Assembly (NCBI GenBank): GCA_016800925.1
Contig: JABCPU010000027.1
Coordinates: forward strand, 124,001-188,000
Source: Suillus spraguei
Taxonomy: Eukaryota; Basidiomycota; Agaricomycetes; Boletales; Suillaceae
DNA: 64,000 bases
Direction: 5' to 3'
The notes beneath the pieces are model-generated. The model was not told the origin of the DNA. It ran no database searches and saw only the letters and a list, made by a program, of their open reading frames with translations. Made by a program: the position numbers and the translations under genes. This document shows, one piece after another, positions 36,310 through 47,195 of the stretch; the first letter of the stretch is position 1; the number at the start of each line of letters is the position of its first letter.

Positions 36310-38391
36310 GTGGTCTGGTTCAGTCTGGTTCAGGGGGTCCTTGATGAGAACCAAGAACCGAACCATGGTCCAGTTGTGCAAAATTGTCAAACCCAGAACC
36401 AGACCTTCAAGAACCATTCTTTGCAATCCAGTTCAAACTTGAACCGAACCATAAGTTTTGGTGCACGAAAAAAAACATTGGTATTACATCTACAAGATAT
36501 CAACTACCTAGCCCAACTACATAATACTAGCTGCATGCCCCTCTGCCTCAACTGCTGCTGACAAGTGTTCATTACGATAGGCTGCCTTCAACACTTGCAG
36601 TGTGGAGAAGGTGGATGACATGAGTGCATTGCGGCACAAAGTCGATGTGATCCCCCCGCTGGAGAAAGTGCATTCAGATGGAACAGCACTTCCTTGAATG
36701 GAAAGGTAATCATGCGCAACATGAGCTAAGGTTGGGTATTGCAGTGAGTGTAACTAATCAAAAATGTTAGCCGGGAACCAATGAAAGTAATGATGGACTT
36801 ACCCCCCACCATGCTACAATGTTGTCCGTTTCCTCCAATGGTGAAGTGAGGTATGTGGAGAGCTCTTGATGAGGTTTGTATGTGTGATGGTTGGCAGCTT
36901 GATGCACCATGATCGCATCGCGCATCCAGGACTCACCATACCAATTCGAGAGTTTTGTTGTTGACATGGCCATTGTGACATGTGGTCCTTGGCTTCATGA
37001 TGCTTCATAATACCTGTCAAACCAAGCACCTGTCTTAAGTCAGAGACTAGCAGGATAATTTAGTACTTACCACTGTTTGAAGATGAGCCCTCCTGCTCGC
37101 AACCCTCGTCTCACTCCATCGGCTTTCGACATATGCTAATTTGTAGTTGGGGTCAAGAACTATAGCAAAATCAGAAATGAACTCGAGCAAAAAATGTTGA
37201 TACTCACCGAGACAAATAAAGTAGATGTCCAAGTCACCAGCTGTCTGATAGTACTTCTCAACATTCTTGAGGCCCTTCCTAATGGCATCCGCAATGAGTC
37301 CATATTCCAGATTTCCCACCATCGTCTGCCATGTGTTAGTGAGACATTCTAGTGTAGGTATAGTCTGCCATGCTGTTGGGCACACGACTGAAGAGAAAGA
37401 CTGTTGCACAGTTGCTGGCTCCTAGAACAATTAGTAAATAAAAAAACAGACATACATACAGATAAATACCTTGAGAACATCATGCACTAGTCGTGTCTTC
37501 CTCCAGTTGGCTTGATCAAGCCTGAAGTCACTATATGATTTGTTGCATAATGTTGGGACTTTGTGACTCTCATCAGCAAGCGGAGTGAAGCAGTTGACAG
37601 CCTGAAAAAAAAGACATTAGATACTAAATAGGTGATTGTGTATGTCACTTACCAGGTGAAGAGACAAAAAGCGCTCAAGGCACTTGAACAAGGATGCACA
37701 GCGCATTCTCACCCAAGTCAAAATCTCACAAATGGCAATACCTTCTTCCTCGCACAATTTTCTGAAGAATGCTTGAGCTTGGTGTGACTTGCATATCTAA
37801 TTTGTTGTGTCAGTAAGAACTCAAAGATAAAGAAAAATGAAACTTTACCTGTTCAATGAGAGCCAGTGCTTTTCCAACAGCATCACTGACATCAAAACTG
37901 TCTTCGACAATAGCTTCAGGGTCGTGTTCCAATGCAGCAAGTTGTTTGGTTAAGTTGTCAACATCAGTGTCCTCACCACAATCAATAGTGTGTTGAATCT
38001 TTCTGAGTATTGTTGCCTGAGAGGTGGGTGCAACTGCTGTAAAGATACAACCTAACCTGGGCTGTAGATAAACTACCTCCTAAGTTAGTATGTGAGTCTT
38101 GCCCTCCATCTAGTCTGCTTCACTTCCTAGAACAATATACATAATGTGAGAAGTACATACCATCTGAGTGGCATCTTCATTCCCAGATTTTATTTCATCA
38201 TCATGATCCTCATCGTCCAGTTGAGGGATGAGCTCATCACAGGATGATTCTTCTGGGGCTGGGTTAGGGGGAGAAGAAGGTACATCTTCATCAGAGTCCA
38301 GAGGAGACAGAAACTGCATGACAGCTTTTTTGGGCGCCAGAGGATTGGTTGCTGTGACAAACAAACTCACGCTGAGCTTGAAATGGCACAT
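36310..38391 (-). mobile_element. hAT transposase remnant 1 (C-terminal two thirds)
   Basis: From 38391 down the minus strand: an acidic stretch (LDSDEDVPSSPPNPAPEE; QLDDEDHDDEIKSG), ATILRKIQHTIDCGEDTDVD, ICEILTWVRMRCASLFKCLE, TIPTLECLTNTWQTMVGNLE, GLKNVEKYYQTAGDLDIYF, VLDPNYKLAYVESRW, ELSTYLTSPLEETDNIVAWW, and the hATC dimerisation domain SLQYPTLAHVAHDYLSIQG, AVPSECTFSSGGITST. Intron-like gaps of 50-70 bases with GT..AG ends separate these blocks, so this copy looks much better kept than remnant 2, but the N-terminal BED finger and first catalytic Asp are absent upstream of 38391. The 3' end lies near 36310-36340, where CTGGTTCAG is repeated. Confidence 0.75.
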
Positions 38392-39431
38392 TTTCGTATA
38401 GGTGTCACACAGCTATCATTATCCTTACCCTTCAGCTTCACCGTCCTACTTTACCATGCGTTTACCCCTATCTAACAGTATTGTTCTGCACTCCGGAAGC
38501 CTTGTTGCAGCTTAACGGGTGTACTACAGCAACTTTCCCGTGAAGCGGTGATCTTTGGCAATCTCCACGAACCCATTAGGCATCCACAAGCAAGATTCAC
38601 TGTCTGTCCTATGTCCATCCAGTCTCGCCGGTACGTGATGTTTTGTAAACTGTAGTGCAGTCTTATTACATGTCTGCTGCGTGTTTATCCTATCCCTTCC
38701 GTTTCCGTAGCTATTCCTTAGTATAAAATTCCTAGGTACCCATACTCTTTCCTTACTTCCCTCCTATAGTACACACGGTACTTAGGAATAGTCACCATTA
38801 CTGTCACTACGAATAAAGTCCTTTACTGAAGTCACTGTCTTTAAGAATTGCCTTACTGCTGCATGCACTACCGCTCTTTACTGCTTTCTCACGCTTCATC
38901 GCTACACTACCACTTGTTTTACCGCAGAAGTTCCCATGCTTACCGCAGTTTTACCACTCATACTACCGCAGTTTTACCGCTTGTACTACTGCAGTTTTGC
39001 CGCTTGTACTACCTGCATTGTAGAGTAAGACGGTGCGCAGAGAGCTGGATTAGCATAGAATTGATGAAAATATGGCTGGTTAGTAAAGTGTGGAGGATAA
39101 TTTGAATTAAAAGAATGTGCACCGGCAGCCTCCAGTCGGCACTGGTGTGTGCAGTATTGAAACTCCGTCACGGCATATATCGGCAGGTGACATTTCTGCG
39201 TGATTTCGGCACTTTCAGCTATCTCATTCAATTCTGCTTCAAATGTATTCATTCGACCTCGTATTGAGTTGTGTTAGAGAGAGAATGATGTCTATGTTGA
39301 GAATTTTGTGTTTAGGTAGCTGGAAACATGAGTTTTGTGAAAGTGCCGACTTCTGGGGGCTGCCGATTGCGTGTACCATGATAGTAGTATCACTTGCCCA
39401 AAAACATCAGGAAACCCACTGCCGAGCAAGG
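38392..39431. other. Possible solo LTR-like block and 23-base tandem repeat
   Basis: 38690-38830 has a promoter-like TATAAAATTCC (38722) followed by AATAAAG (38812), an arrangement seen in LTRs, but its ends cannot be fixed. From 38941 to 39009 a 23-base unit, TACCGCAGTTTTACCGCTTGT plus AC, occurs three times with changes. No gene is seen. Confidence 0.35.
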
Positions 39432-41110
39432 TATGGAAAGCCAGACCACCATGCTCTACTTCCAGGGCTTCCACTTCTCAGAACCTTCCTAGTAAGTTAA
39501 GTGTTTCTATTGGCCTCCGGACACACTGCGACCATTCTAATGCGTCACAAGTTCGCGTTTCGCTGAAATCCCCATGGTCTCAGTGATCCATTGTCGTACT
39601 CTCACTGTCGGTGTCGAGTTCGAGGTCGTGATGTTATGTTTGGGATGAACTGGATCGCTACATAGCCACCGTTTTGTGGGAAGATGAGACTACCGTCTCC
39701 AATCCTCTATGTCTGGCCTTCAAGGTGGTGACAGTGTCTCATTGTCCTCGTTTTTTAGTATCTGCTAATTGCCTTCTATGTTTCTAGAAACTCCGTGTAC
39801 ACTTAGTGGTAATGTCAATCAGATTGAACCTGTTGCTAATGATGGTGAATTAGAATTATCTGAGTCTTCGTCCTTCGTCGGGGCAATTGTATTGTCTCGT
39901 AGACGTTCAGACTCGAATTTTATTGTCCATATCATCTTTTTCGGGCCGTGTCAATCAGGGTCCCCATAAGTTTTCAACTTGGAAAGTCTCGTGAGTTGCA
40001 AAGTGGAAGAGTTAAAGACTTTAGCCTGGCCAGTGTGGTTACCACAACAGAATCAAAATATGTTTCTAATTGGAACCTGCCAACGACAAGGTTTTCTTGT
40101 CGGAACACACCTTGACATTCACTCATTCATGGATGGTTTCTCTAGGATTCCATTGTAACGCGTCTTAGCCAGGTGGTTGCCAACAGAATCAAACTCTGTT
40201 TCTCTTGGGCTGTACAGGTTCGAAACCTGCTAACCTACAGTTTTTTTCTATTGGAACACACTTTGGCATTTGTTCATAGATGGTTTCTTTAGAAGTTTAT
40301 CATAACTGGTCTTAGCCAGGTGGTTGCCGCAACAGAATCAAAATGTTTCCCTTCCACTGTGCAAGTTTGAAACCTGGTGACGACAAAGTTTTTTCTATCG
40401 GAACACACGTTGACATTCACTTGTGGATGGTTTCTTTGGGACTTCACTGCAGCTGGTGGTTGCTACGACAGAATAAAAATCCACTTCTCTTGGACTGTGC
40501 AGGTTTAAACCTGCTGACGACAAGTTTTTTTTCTTTCAGAATACACCTTGACATTCACTTGTAGACGGTTTCTTTAGAAATTCCCCGGAACTGGTCTCAG
40601 CCAGATGGTTCTACAACATAATCAAAATCTGTTTCTCTTGGAATGTGCAGGATCGAAACCTGCTGACGCCGAGCTTTTTTCTACCGGAACACACCTTGAT
40701 ATTCACTCATCAATAGTTTCTTTAGAAGTTCACCGCAACTGGTCTAGCCTGGTGGTTGTTACAACAGAATCAAAATCTGTTTGTCTTAGACTGCAGGTTT
40801 GAAATCTGCCGACGACGAGGTTTTTTATCGAAACACACCTCGATATTCACTCACGGATGCTTTCTTTGGAAGTTCACTGTAACTGGTCTAGCCTACAACA
40901 GACGCTTCTCGTGATTGTGTAGGTTCGAAACCTGCCGATAACAACATTTTTTTTTCTAATCACAACACCTCAACTGATGGATAGTTTCCTTGGAGGTTCA
41001 TTTTAACTGGTCGTAGCCCCTGTGCAAATTGTTGTCGCAATATTAATATTTGCTCCATGGCGAGTCATACCTTCGGGCACGCGTCCGAGTCCGAAACACT
41101 CATTATATTG
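39432..41110 (+). repeat. Dispersed repeat carrying tRNA-like array, copy A
   Basis: About 1.68 kb that matches 60131-61661 in the same orientation along its whole length, with several indels. The first 590 bases have no long open frame; shared landmarks are ATGGAAAGCCAGACCACC, GTCGAGTTCGAGGTCG, GTCTCGTAGACGTTCAGAC and CAATCAGGG. The last kilobase is the tandem tRNA-like array. No terminal repeats, target duplication or enzyme gene was found, so it is non-autonomous or a duplicated segment. Confidence 0.75.
40024..41020 (+). repeat. Tandem array A: seven tRNA-Ser-like units with T-runs
   Basis: Units start at about 40035, 40172, 40320, 40455, 40604, 40751 and 40890, a period of 135-149 bases. 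The unit reads: TTAGCCAGGTGGTTGCC (A-box-like), ACAGA-ATCAAAA-TCTGT (5-bp stem, 7-base loop with T33), a variable part near TTCTCTTGGACTGT, GCAGG-TTCGAAA-CCTGC (perfect T-arm, canonical B box GGTTCGAAACC), about 10 bases, then T5-T9, then a 65-base tail with GGAACACACCTTGA and GATGGTTTCTTTAGAAGTTC. The class II-length variable arm and A box fit a Ser (or Leu) tRNA origin. Acceptor stems do not pair, so these are not working tRNAs. Confidence 0.75.
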
Positions 41111-41722
41111 GGTGTTGTGACTTGTGAGGCTGCCGCAGGTTTTATGTAGTTACTCTTCGGGCTTATTCGATTGCATATTGGATGGATTGGTGTCTGTAGA
41201 CGTGTCTGCGATATCAAGCGCTAATCTGTGGACCACTGCACAGAGTATCTGCAGTGATTTTAGAATGCACTCGCGATCAAGAAGATCTTTGCAAGCAAAG
41301 AGACCTACTAGTATTTTGAACATTCTTTGCTGTCGGGGCACATAGAAGGTGTGTCTAAATCATTGCATCAGTGAGATGTTTTGAGCTACGTAGTGCTTCG
41401 TAGTAATGGGAAGCGCAGTAGCAAAACTCCGTTACAGTAATTGCTGAGTGCTACTGTAGGTTTGTGTTTCCATTTCGGATTCATGTGGTACTGAGTCGTG
41501 TCTTGATTCTTGAAGTACTCGTCCTTTTTGTTGTTGTAGCTATAAAAAATCAGCCTGGCACTACTGCTGCATGATGTGACATGACCAGATTATGCATAAC
41601 GACTATGAAGACCAACTGGTCTCGGACACATCGTCAGCAGGTACCTATGCAATATGCTTTCAATGTTTCACACGAATGAATGAAAAATCGTGTCGCAAGG
41701 CCGCTCCGGCACTAGCGTGATA
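41111..41722. other. Gene-free stretch downstream of repeat copy A
   Basis: A 63-codon minus-strand frame at 41150-41341 has no recognisable feature. It should hold the 3' end of the permease gene near 41700. Confidence 0.4.
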
Positions 41723-43805
41723 TCATTTAAACGTAAATGTTTTAACAGGACCTTTAAAGCTATGTTTTCCCCACCAAAACCAGTTGATCGTGATTATGAC
41801 CAAAAGACCACCCACAGCAACAATTGAATAGTTCATGTTAAGGACGTTCACTGGGAATGCCGTAGGTAGGACAAATAAGACGCAAACGAAAATGCAGAAC
41901 TACACAGATAATCAATGGCTATGTGTAATAAACGAGGAATCTACGCACCGAAAAACCTGCAAAATTCACTGGCCATGACCATTTTCCGAGGCGAAAAGGT
42001 CCAAAGTCTTCAATGCTAAATTCAACATATCAGTTAAAACACGGTTCGGATACATGAGTTTCAACAACGAACGAGTCAGGCCAGAACACACGAATGATGA
42101 TAGGCTGCATGTAGCTCAACATAACCGATATGGCTGCTGAAGATAAGATGGCGTCAAACTGTGGATGCGTAAATGCTATCAGAATAAAGCATCTTAAGAA
42201 ACAGAGTCGACTGACTGCAACCGCAGACCCGATGTAAGCACATGATATAATGCACCCTATCAAGACGCTGGTCCATACACCCCAGTATGGCGCTTGGAAT
42301 CGGTTCAAGGTCATAAATTGTTTTTTCAACGGGAACGCATTATCTCTTGCGAGCGCATAGAACAACCTCGAGCTTGCGGTAAAATTTGTAATCGCAGCCG
42401 TCACTTGAGAAAGCATCACCACAACCAGACATAGTTGCGCCAACCGGGGCCCGACAGCATCATAGAAGAGTTGGGAAATTGGGATCGCGAATGTGGTGGC
42501 CTGAACGGACGCGATGTTCTGGACTGCGAAAAGAAGTGAAAGCATGTACGCGAGACCGACTAACCAAGAGCCTGCGATACTGCCTGCCACAGCGAGTGGG
42601 GCCAGGATCTCTGCGCGTACAGCTTCTTCTGCTACTTGAGCTGCTGTTTCACATCCCTCGAGCGTATATACAGCCTACAGCACAGCAACGCTGTGAGTCA
42701 CATTGTATGCCATGCACACATAATCAAACCTGACCTGAAGAAACCCAAGAAGCACGACAAAGCCTCTCGATTCCCAACCGGTGAAGCTACTCTGCCAGTC
42801 ACTAACTTCATCCCTTGTAAAAGTAAGCAAAAACTCACTTTTGAAAATTCGTAAACACGAACTCAGGAGAATTCTATCATACAGGATCAGATTTCACGTG
42901 TAGAAAGTTCGCCATGCAGATTGTGAGAATTTTACCTTCACGGGCGCTTTCACAAGCAGGGTGATGACCAGCACAAACGTCCCGCCTATCGTCCACCAGA
43001 TATTGAACGTGCTCATTCGTCCTATAGCCTTCGTTCCGATGGTATTAATAATGCCAGAGAATATGTTCATGGCCCATGCAATCGCAGTGATTTCTACTCT
43101 CGTCAAAGTCCTTCCTTGTCCAATCTCTGCCATCGATGCAAGGTATAGAGCGACACTAGATGACATTCACAGGCCGCGGACAATATGATGCGAGCGAAAC
43201 TTACGTCAAATTTCCGGCAATGCCAGTAAACACCATAGCCATGGAATAAAGCCAGCCAGTGAAGACTAATTCATGAGCCATTGCGTGGAGAGTAGATGTT
43301 GAAACTTACAGCCGAGAATAGGTATTTCTGGTTTCATTTTGCAAACCCAAAAGTAGAGTCCTCCCATTGTTGGGCTATGCGACAGCCTCAGCCGCGGCTC
43401 TGGCAAAGTATAACGACTTGCTCACTATGTACTGCAAATCTCTGCGAGACTGAGAGCGATCAAAAACATAAAGAAACTGCATATCTGTACAGAACAGCAG
43501 CTTGCATGGTTTTCAGGCAGACTGAAGCGGGTACAAAAACTTACATTCCATCCCCAGAACAAGCCGACCGGGCCTCCAGAGAATAACCCTGCCTGAAATG
43601 CACTGCTCATTCCAGTCAGAATGCCAATGGCGCAGAACGAGATCCCAAGCACTTTAAAGAGAGACATCTCGCGGCGGAATTCGGACTTGTATCCCAGGTC
43701 TTGAAGACGTTGATCAGACACGGCAATGTCGCATGCCTCTTCCTTGTCCTCTCCTGCACTGGAATATCGACGTTCTGACTTGACCATGGTGGGCATGGCA
43801 TACAC
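41723..43805 (-). CDS. Amino-acid/GABA permease of the APC superfamily
   Basis: Exons (minus): 43805-43545, 43484-43426, 43374-43310, 43265-43205, 43155-42936, 42873-42839, 42813-42735, 42674-42216, 42158-42073, 42015-41949, 41899-41723; sum 1569 bases, 522 residues. The cytosolic N terminus leads into LFKVLGISFCAIGILTGMSS (helix 1, conserved in Uga4-like carriers), SLAEICSTYPTMGGLYFWV, IAWAMNIFSGIINTIGTKA, YTLEGCETAAQVAEEA (helix 6 and following loop), NFTASSRLFYALARDNAFPL, and a C-terminal GPFRLGKWSWPVNFAG then WFWWGKHSFKGPVK. About 12 membrane helices are expected. The family imports GABA, choline or other amino compounds with protons; the substrate is not decidable here. Exons 6 and 7 are separated by only 25 bases (42814-42838, GTGAGT..ACAAG), far below a normal intron, yet this must be removed to keep the frame. 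The start could also be 43796. Confidence 0.88.
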
Positions 43806-45263
43806 TGATTGTCGTGAGCAGATGAGAGCACCAGCGTTATATGGTGACTAGTAGAAAAATGAGAGTAGGAGAGATAAGATATAACAAACAACTCACTCGC
43901 CTCCAGATAAGTTTTGGATAGACAGAATATATGGCTCTGGATAAGCACATGCAGGAGTGCTTATAAGCAACTGATTGCCGAAATTACGGACCGGGACTGT
44001 CAAGTGTATGTATTGGTGTGAATGAAAGTTATCTTGTGATCTGCAGAAGTAGAGACTCGTCAGATTGTAAAACTTCAGATGTGTCACTTGACTCCTTATC
44101 GTAAATTGTTGGAATAATATTAATCACGTCTAGTAATAGTAAGGATTTCGCTGTCCTTGAGAGAAGGCGCGGCTACATGTGCTTATCAGTATGAAGTCGC
44201 GTGTGGTATAGATAGTTGGGTGTTCGTCTGACTGCGCAGAGGCTTCGTCATGAACTTAGCCAACAATATGGGTGCTCTGTGACACTGCGATAAACATCTA
44301 AGTAATCATTCTCCATTAGATTCCTGTATAAATCCGTGTAAACAGACGAGAAACGCGTACCATCACCGACACTAGATCCACCTCATCATGATCGCAGAAC
44401 TAGAATCACCTCGTCTTCAATGAAGTGCGCATCTAAACGGCGGGTGGGAACGGCGGACTGATGGGAATAGGCCTCACATCAGGGCATTCGCGACTTCAGA
44501 GATAAGAAAGGACACCGGGGGTCCTATAGATTAGAAAGTATTGTCCTACACAGAGTGACGCTCTCAATGGACACAAATTGGAATTTAGAAAAAAACCCTG
44601 AGTATGTGTTTTGATTGTCTGATGAAGCAAGTATGCAAGACATCACCAATAAAATTTAGCCTCGAAGCCTGATGGACGTCAGTTCTCCTGCGTCAACTAT
44701 GAGGTAGACGACACTAGATGTAAGAGAGTTCGTTCAAACACCCGTTGTGATAAGAACGGCTTTTCGTCATGGACATAACGGGTGTTGGAACATTGAGATA
44801 ACAGTTACCTGCCGCTTGGACAAAGCACTCCCTGATACGTTTGTAGGTAGTGATGGCACATGAGTCTCCCCTAGCCAAGTCGAAGGAAGAATCTTAGCAA
44901 CAAGTACACTCCGAACCTGGGTCACCCATCAATTCACACGGTCACATTTCCGACGGACAGGGTCTGTGCGCACTGCAGTTCATGTTTGTTACTCTACGTA
45001 CAACATATACTAAATTCTATGACTTTCCAAAATCCCTAGTAAAGTAACCCTACGCGTTAATGTAAATACAAGGAAGATAACTAAAAGCTCAAAACCAAAT
45101 AGCTAAACGACAATCCATCTAATCCCGACAAATTAATAACCATGAATCGTATCATAATAGAGGTCCGTATCCCCTTGCACAACAAGAACAATATCGTGAA
45201 AAAAGCAAAGCAGTAGTTCTAATGAAAACTCAAAGCAAGTGATATTTAAGACTCCGATCTGCC
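43806..45263. other. Gene-free stretch upstream of the permease
   Basis: About 1.45 kb with only very short open frames and no repeat I recognise. It holds the permease promoter and, at its right end, the AIM9-like 3' UTR. Confidence 0.5.
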
Positions 45264-47195
45264 TTACACTCGCACCTCGGGCGCAGAGGGTAAAGCGACC
45301 GTGTCCCTGAATGGCCACCAATCCCGAGGAAGAATCTCCTCCAGTTGACTGGTGAGCGCGACAGGAAGACGACTGCGTGTGCCTTCAAGCAACGCCCGCT
45401 TCGATGGGTACTCATGCGGCGACACCCATCCATACAACCGCATACCAAACGTTGAACGCACGTCGTCCAGGAAGTCGTGCCAATCTACATACCGGTCTCG
45501 TTGACGCTTCAGCTCTTGTACCTCCTCCCGCGTGAAGCGCAGCGGGCAGGGCTCATCACTACGAGAGAGTTCTGCCCACCGGCTGAAGATGTCGAGCAGC
45601 GCGAGGCGCAGCGGAAGAATGCCGTCTTTCCATGTCCGGCCTGCTGCGCGGACAGGCATTGTTCGCGTCTCGCGATCGCTAATACGATAAGGATATAGCT
45701 GTTTGATTTCATAGAGTTTATAAAGCATCTGCGCCTTGTGATCTTCGCGCATTATAGCTTTGGTGTCTTGGCTCATGATGTCGTATTCAGAAGGAAGTTT
45801 AGGGAAATCGAGGCCTGAGGGAAGTCCGGCACCATCGCAAGCTAGGAAGGATGGACTCGTCATCTGAAGATACGCGGGACCAGCCCAACAACCTTGCCAG
45901 TCAATGATGCTAACCACACGTCGCTCGTCGTCGTCGGACACGAAGATATTGCCAGGGTTAAGGTCAGAATGCCATAGGTTAGATGCAAGGACCTTTCGCG
46001 CGGTTGGCACGAGGGCAGGGATGACTGAGCGATACTGTTCCAAGCACTTGAGATGCTCTTCCTTGAGCTGAGGACCAGGGACATTACGGAAAGGGTCATC
46101 ATGAATGTTAGGCTTGGCAAAGCGTGAGATCCATGCCTCCTCGCGCAAGGCGAGGGAGCGAAGGTAATCCTCCGGCGATGACCCTTGACAAGCATTAGCA
46201 ACATGCTATGATTATGCAGTGTCAGAGATACGCACACGGTCCTCTGTCAAGGTCCATAGCCGCACGTTCATCTTCATAGAAATTGCGATGGGCTATAGGA
46301 CCTATGCAAAACTTTTCCTCAGAACCGAACCTACGTGATCCGTGGGCATACAAGCGCGGAGCCCGTTTCGACTCGGGAATATCATTCCTGTAGTATAGGC
46401 TACCATACTGCGCAAACTTTGCATTGAGCATGTTCTGCTCGAGTGCTACAAGCGAATTGACGACGTTCTTCTTCTGACGTGAGTCCATGGTGTGCCAGAC
46501 GGTGCTAAGCTGGACGCCTGGAGCGGACTCCATGATGATGTATTCTGCTCCGACGCCGTTATTGACAGCGTGGGAACTCCAGGCTAGGATCTTAGGCACC
46601 GGGATTCCCAGATTGTGCCGGACGAAATCCATGGTTGCAACTTCACTGGAAGTCATGAGGTGGTCAGGGCCCGCAATTGGGTTCTATGAATGGAGATCAG
46701 CACGAGTAGCACCGTGTGGATGTAATGTGACTTGCTTTGATACGGACAGCGACTTTTTTCCCATTTGCGAGAGTTACCATTAAGGTCTTGTTAAACAGAC
46801 CTTCCTTTTTCTCCATGGACAATACAGGGGAGGAGCAGACAGAGGCAATGATACCATGCAGAGCAGCGACATCAAACTTGATATAACGCTGAGCCATCTG
46901 CTGAGATTCATTGTACAACCACCTGCCAGAGGTGTATCGAAAGAGGTTCTCATTATATTCGGTTCCCAAAGAGGTGACGACTGAAGGTTTTTGAGTTAAA
47001 CGGAACAGCTAAAATGGCTCATGGCTTACCAGGAGGGTCTGGAAGAGGGTGGGGTGGACCCGGAGGTGGTAAAGAGAGGTAGGAAGGGGGAGTTATGGAA
47101 ATTGCAGTAGCCAATTTTCGAGAGACATTTGTGGGTTTGAGAGCGGTCGTAGGCCTGACGATGCGAAGAGATGCAGGACTTCCCAGTACCTTCAT
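45264..47195 (-). CDS. AIM9: AIM9-like mitochondrial protein with aminoglycoside-phosphotransferase fold
   Basis: Exons 47195-47030, 46980-46736, 46683-46236, 46183-45264; sum 1779 bases, 592 residues. The first 40 residues are Arg/Lys/Ser rich without acids, a likely mitochondrial presequence. Then FRYTSGRWLYNESQQMAQRY, the entry motif of the Aim9 family, GLFNKTLMVTLANGKKVAVR (nucleotide-binding strand and Lys), SEVATMDFVRHNLGIPVPKI, AEYIIMESAPGVQLSTVW, MDLDRGPWSSPEDYL, LWHSDLNPGNIFV (catalytic loop, Asp and Asn) and SIIDWQGCWAGPAYL (metal-binding Asp). Kinase residues are thus present. In yeast AIM9 affects mitochondrial inheritance; its substrate is unknown. Intron 2 (46684-46735) begins GCAAGT and ends CATAG, a GC-AG intron that gives the expected KNPIAGPDHL join. 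Confidence 0.88.

Noticed and set aside
36067..36561. Plus-strand open frames of 100-160 codons rich in Leu, Trp and Thr
   Set aside because: They arise from a minisatellite with a repeat length that avoids stops; no start context, splice or domain support.
38690..39010. Solo LTR with TATA and polyadenylation words
   Set aside because: The promoter-like and AATAAA words are present, but I could not find TG..CA ends, a second copy or a target duplication, so it is noted only as a possibility.
38986..39252. Minus-strand 88-codon frame
   Set aside because: It partly overlaps the 23-base tandem repeat and has no recognisable feature.
40024..41020. Functional tRNA genes
   Set aside because: The T-arm and anticodon-type arm pair well, but acceptor stems do not pair, D-arms are poor, and units mutate freely; they are tRNA-derived repeats.
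40024..41020. CRISPR array
   Set aside because: The repeats are long and contiguous at about 140 bases with no unique spacers, and the genome is eukaryotic.
41150..41341. Minus-strand 63-codon frame next to repeat copy A
   Set aside because: Too short, no signal peptide, domain or splice support.
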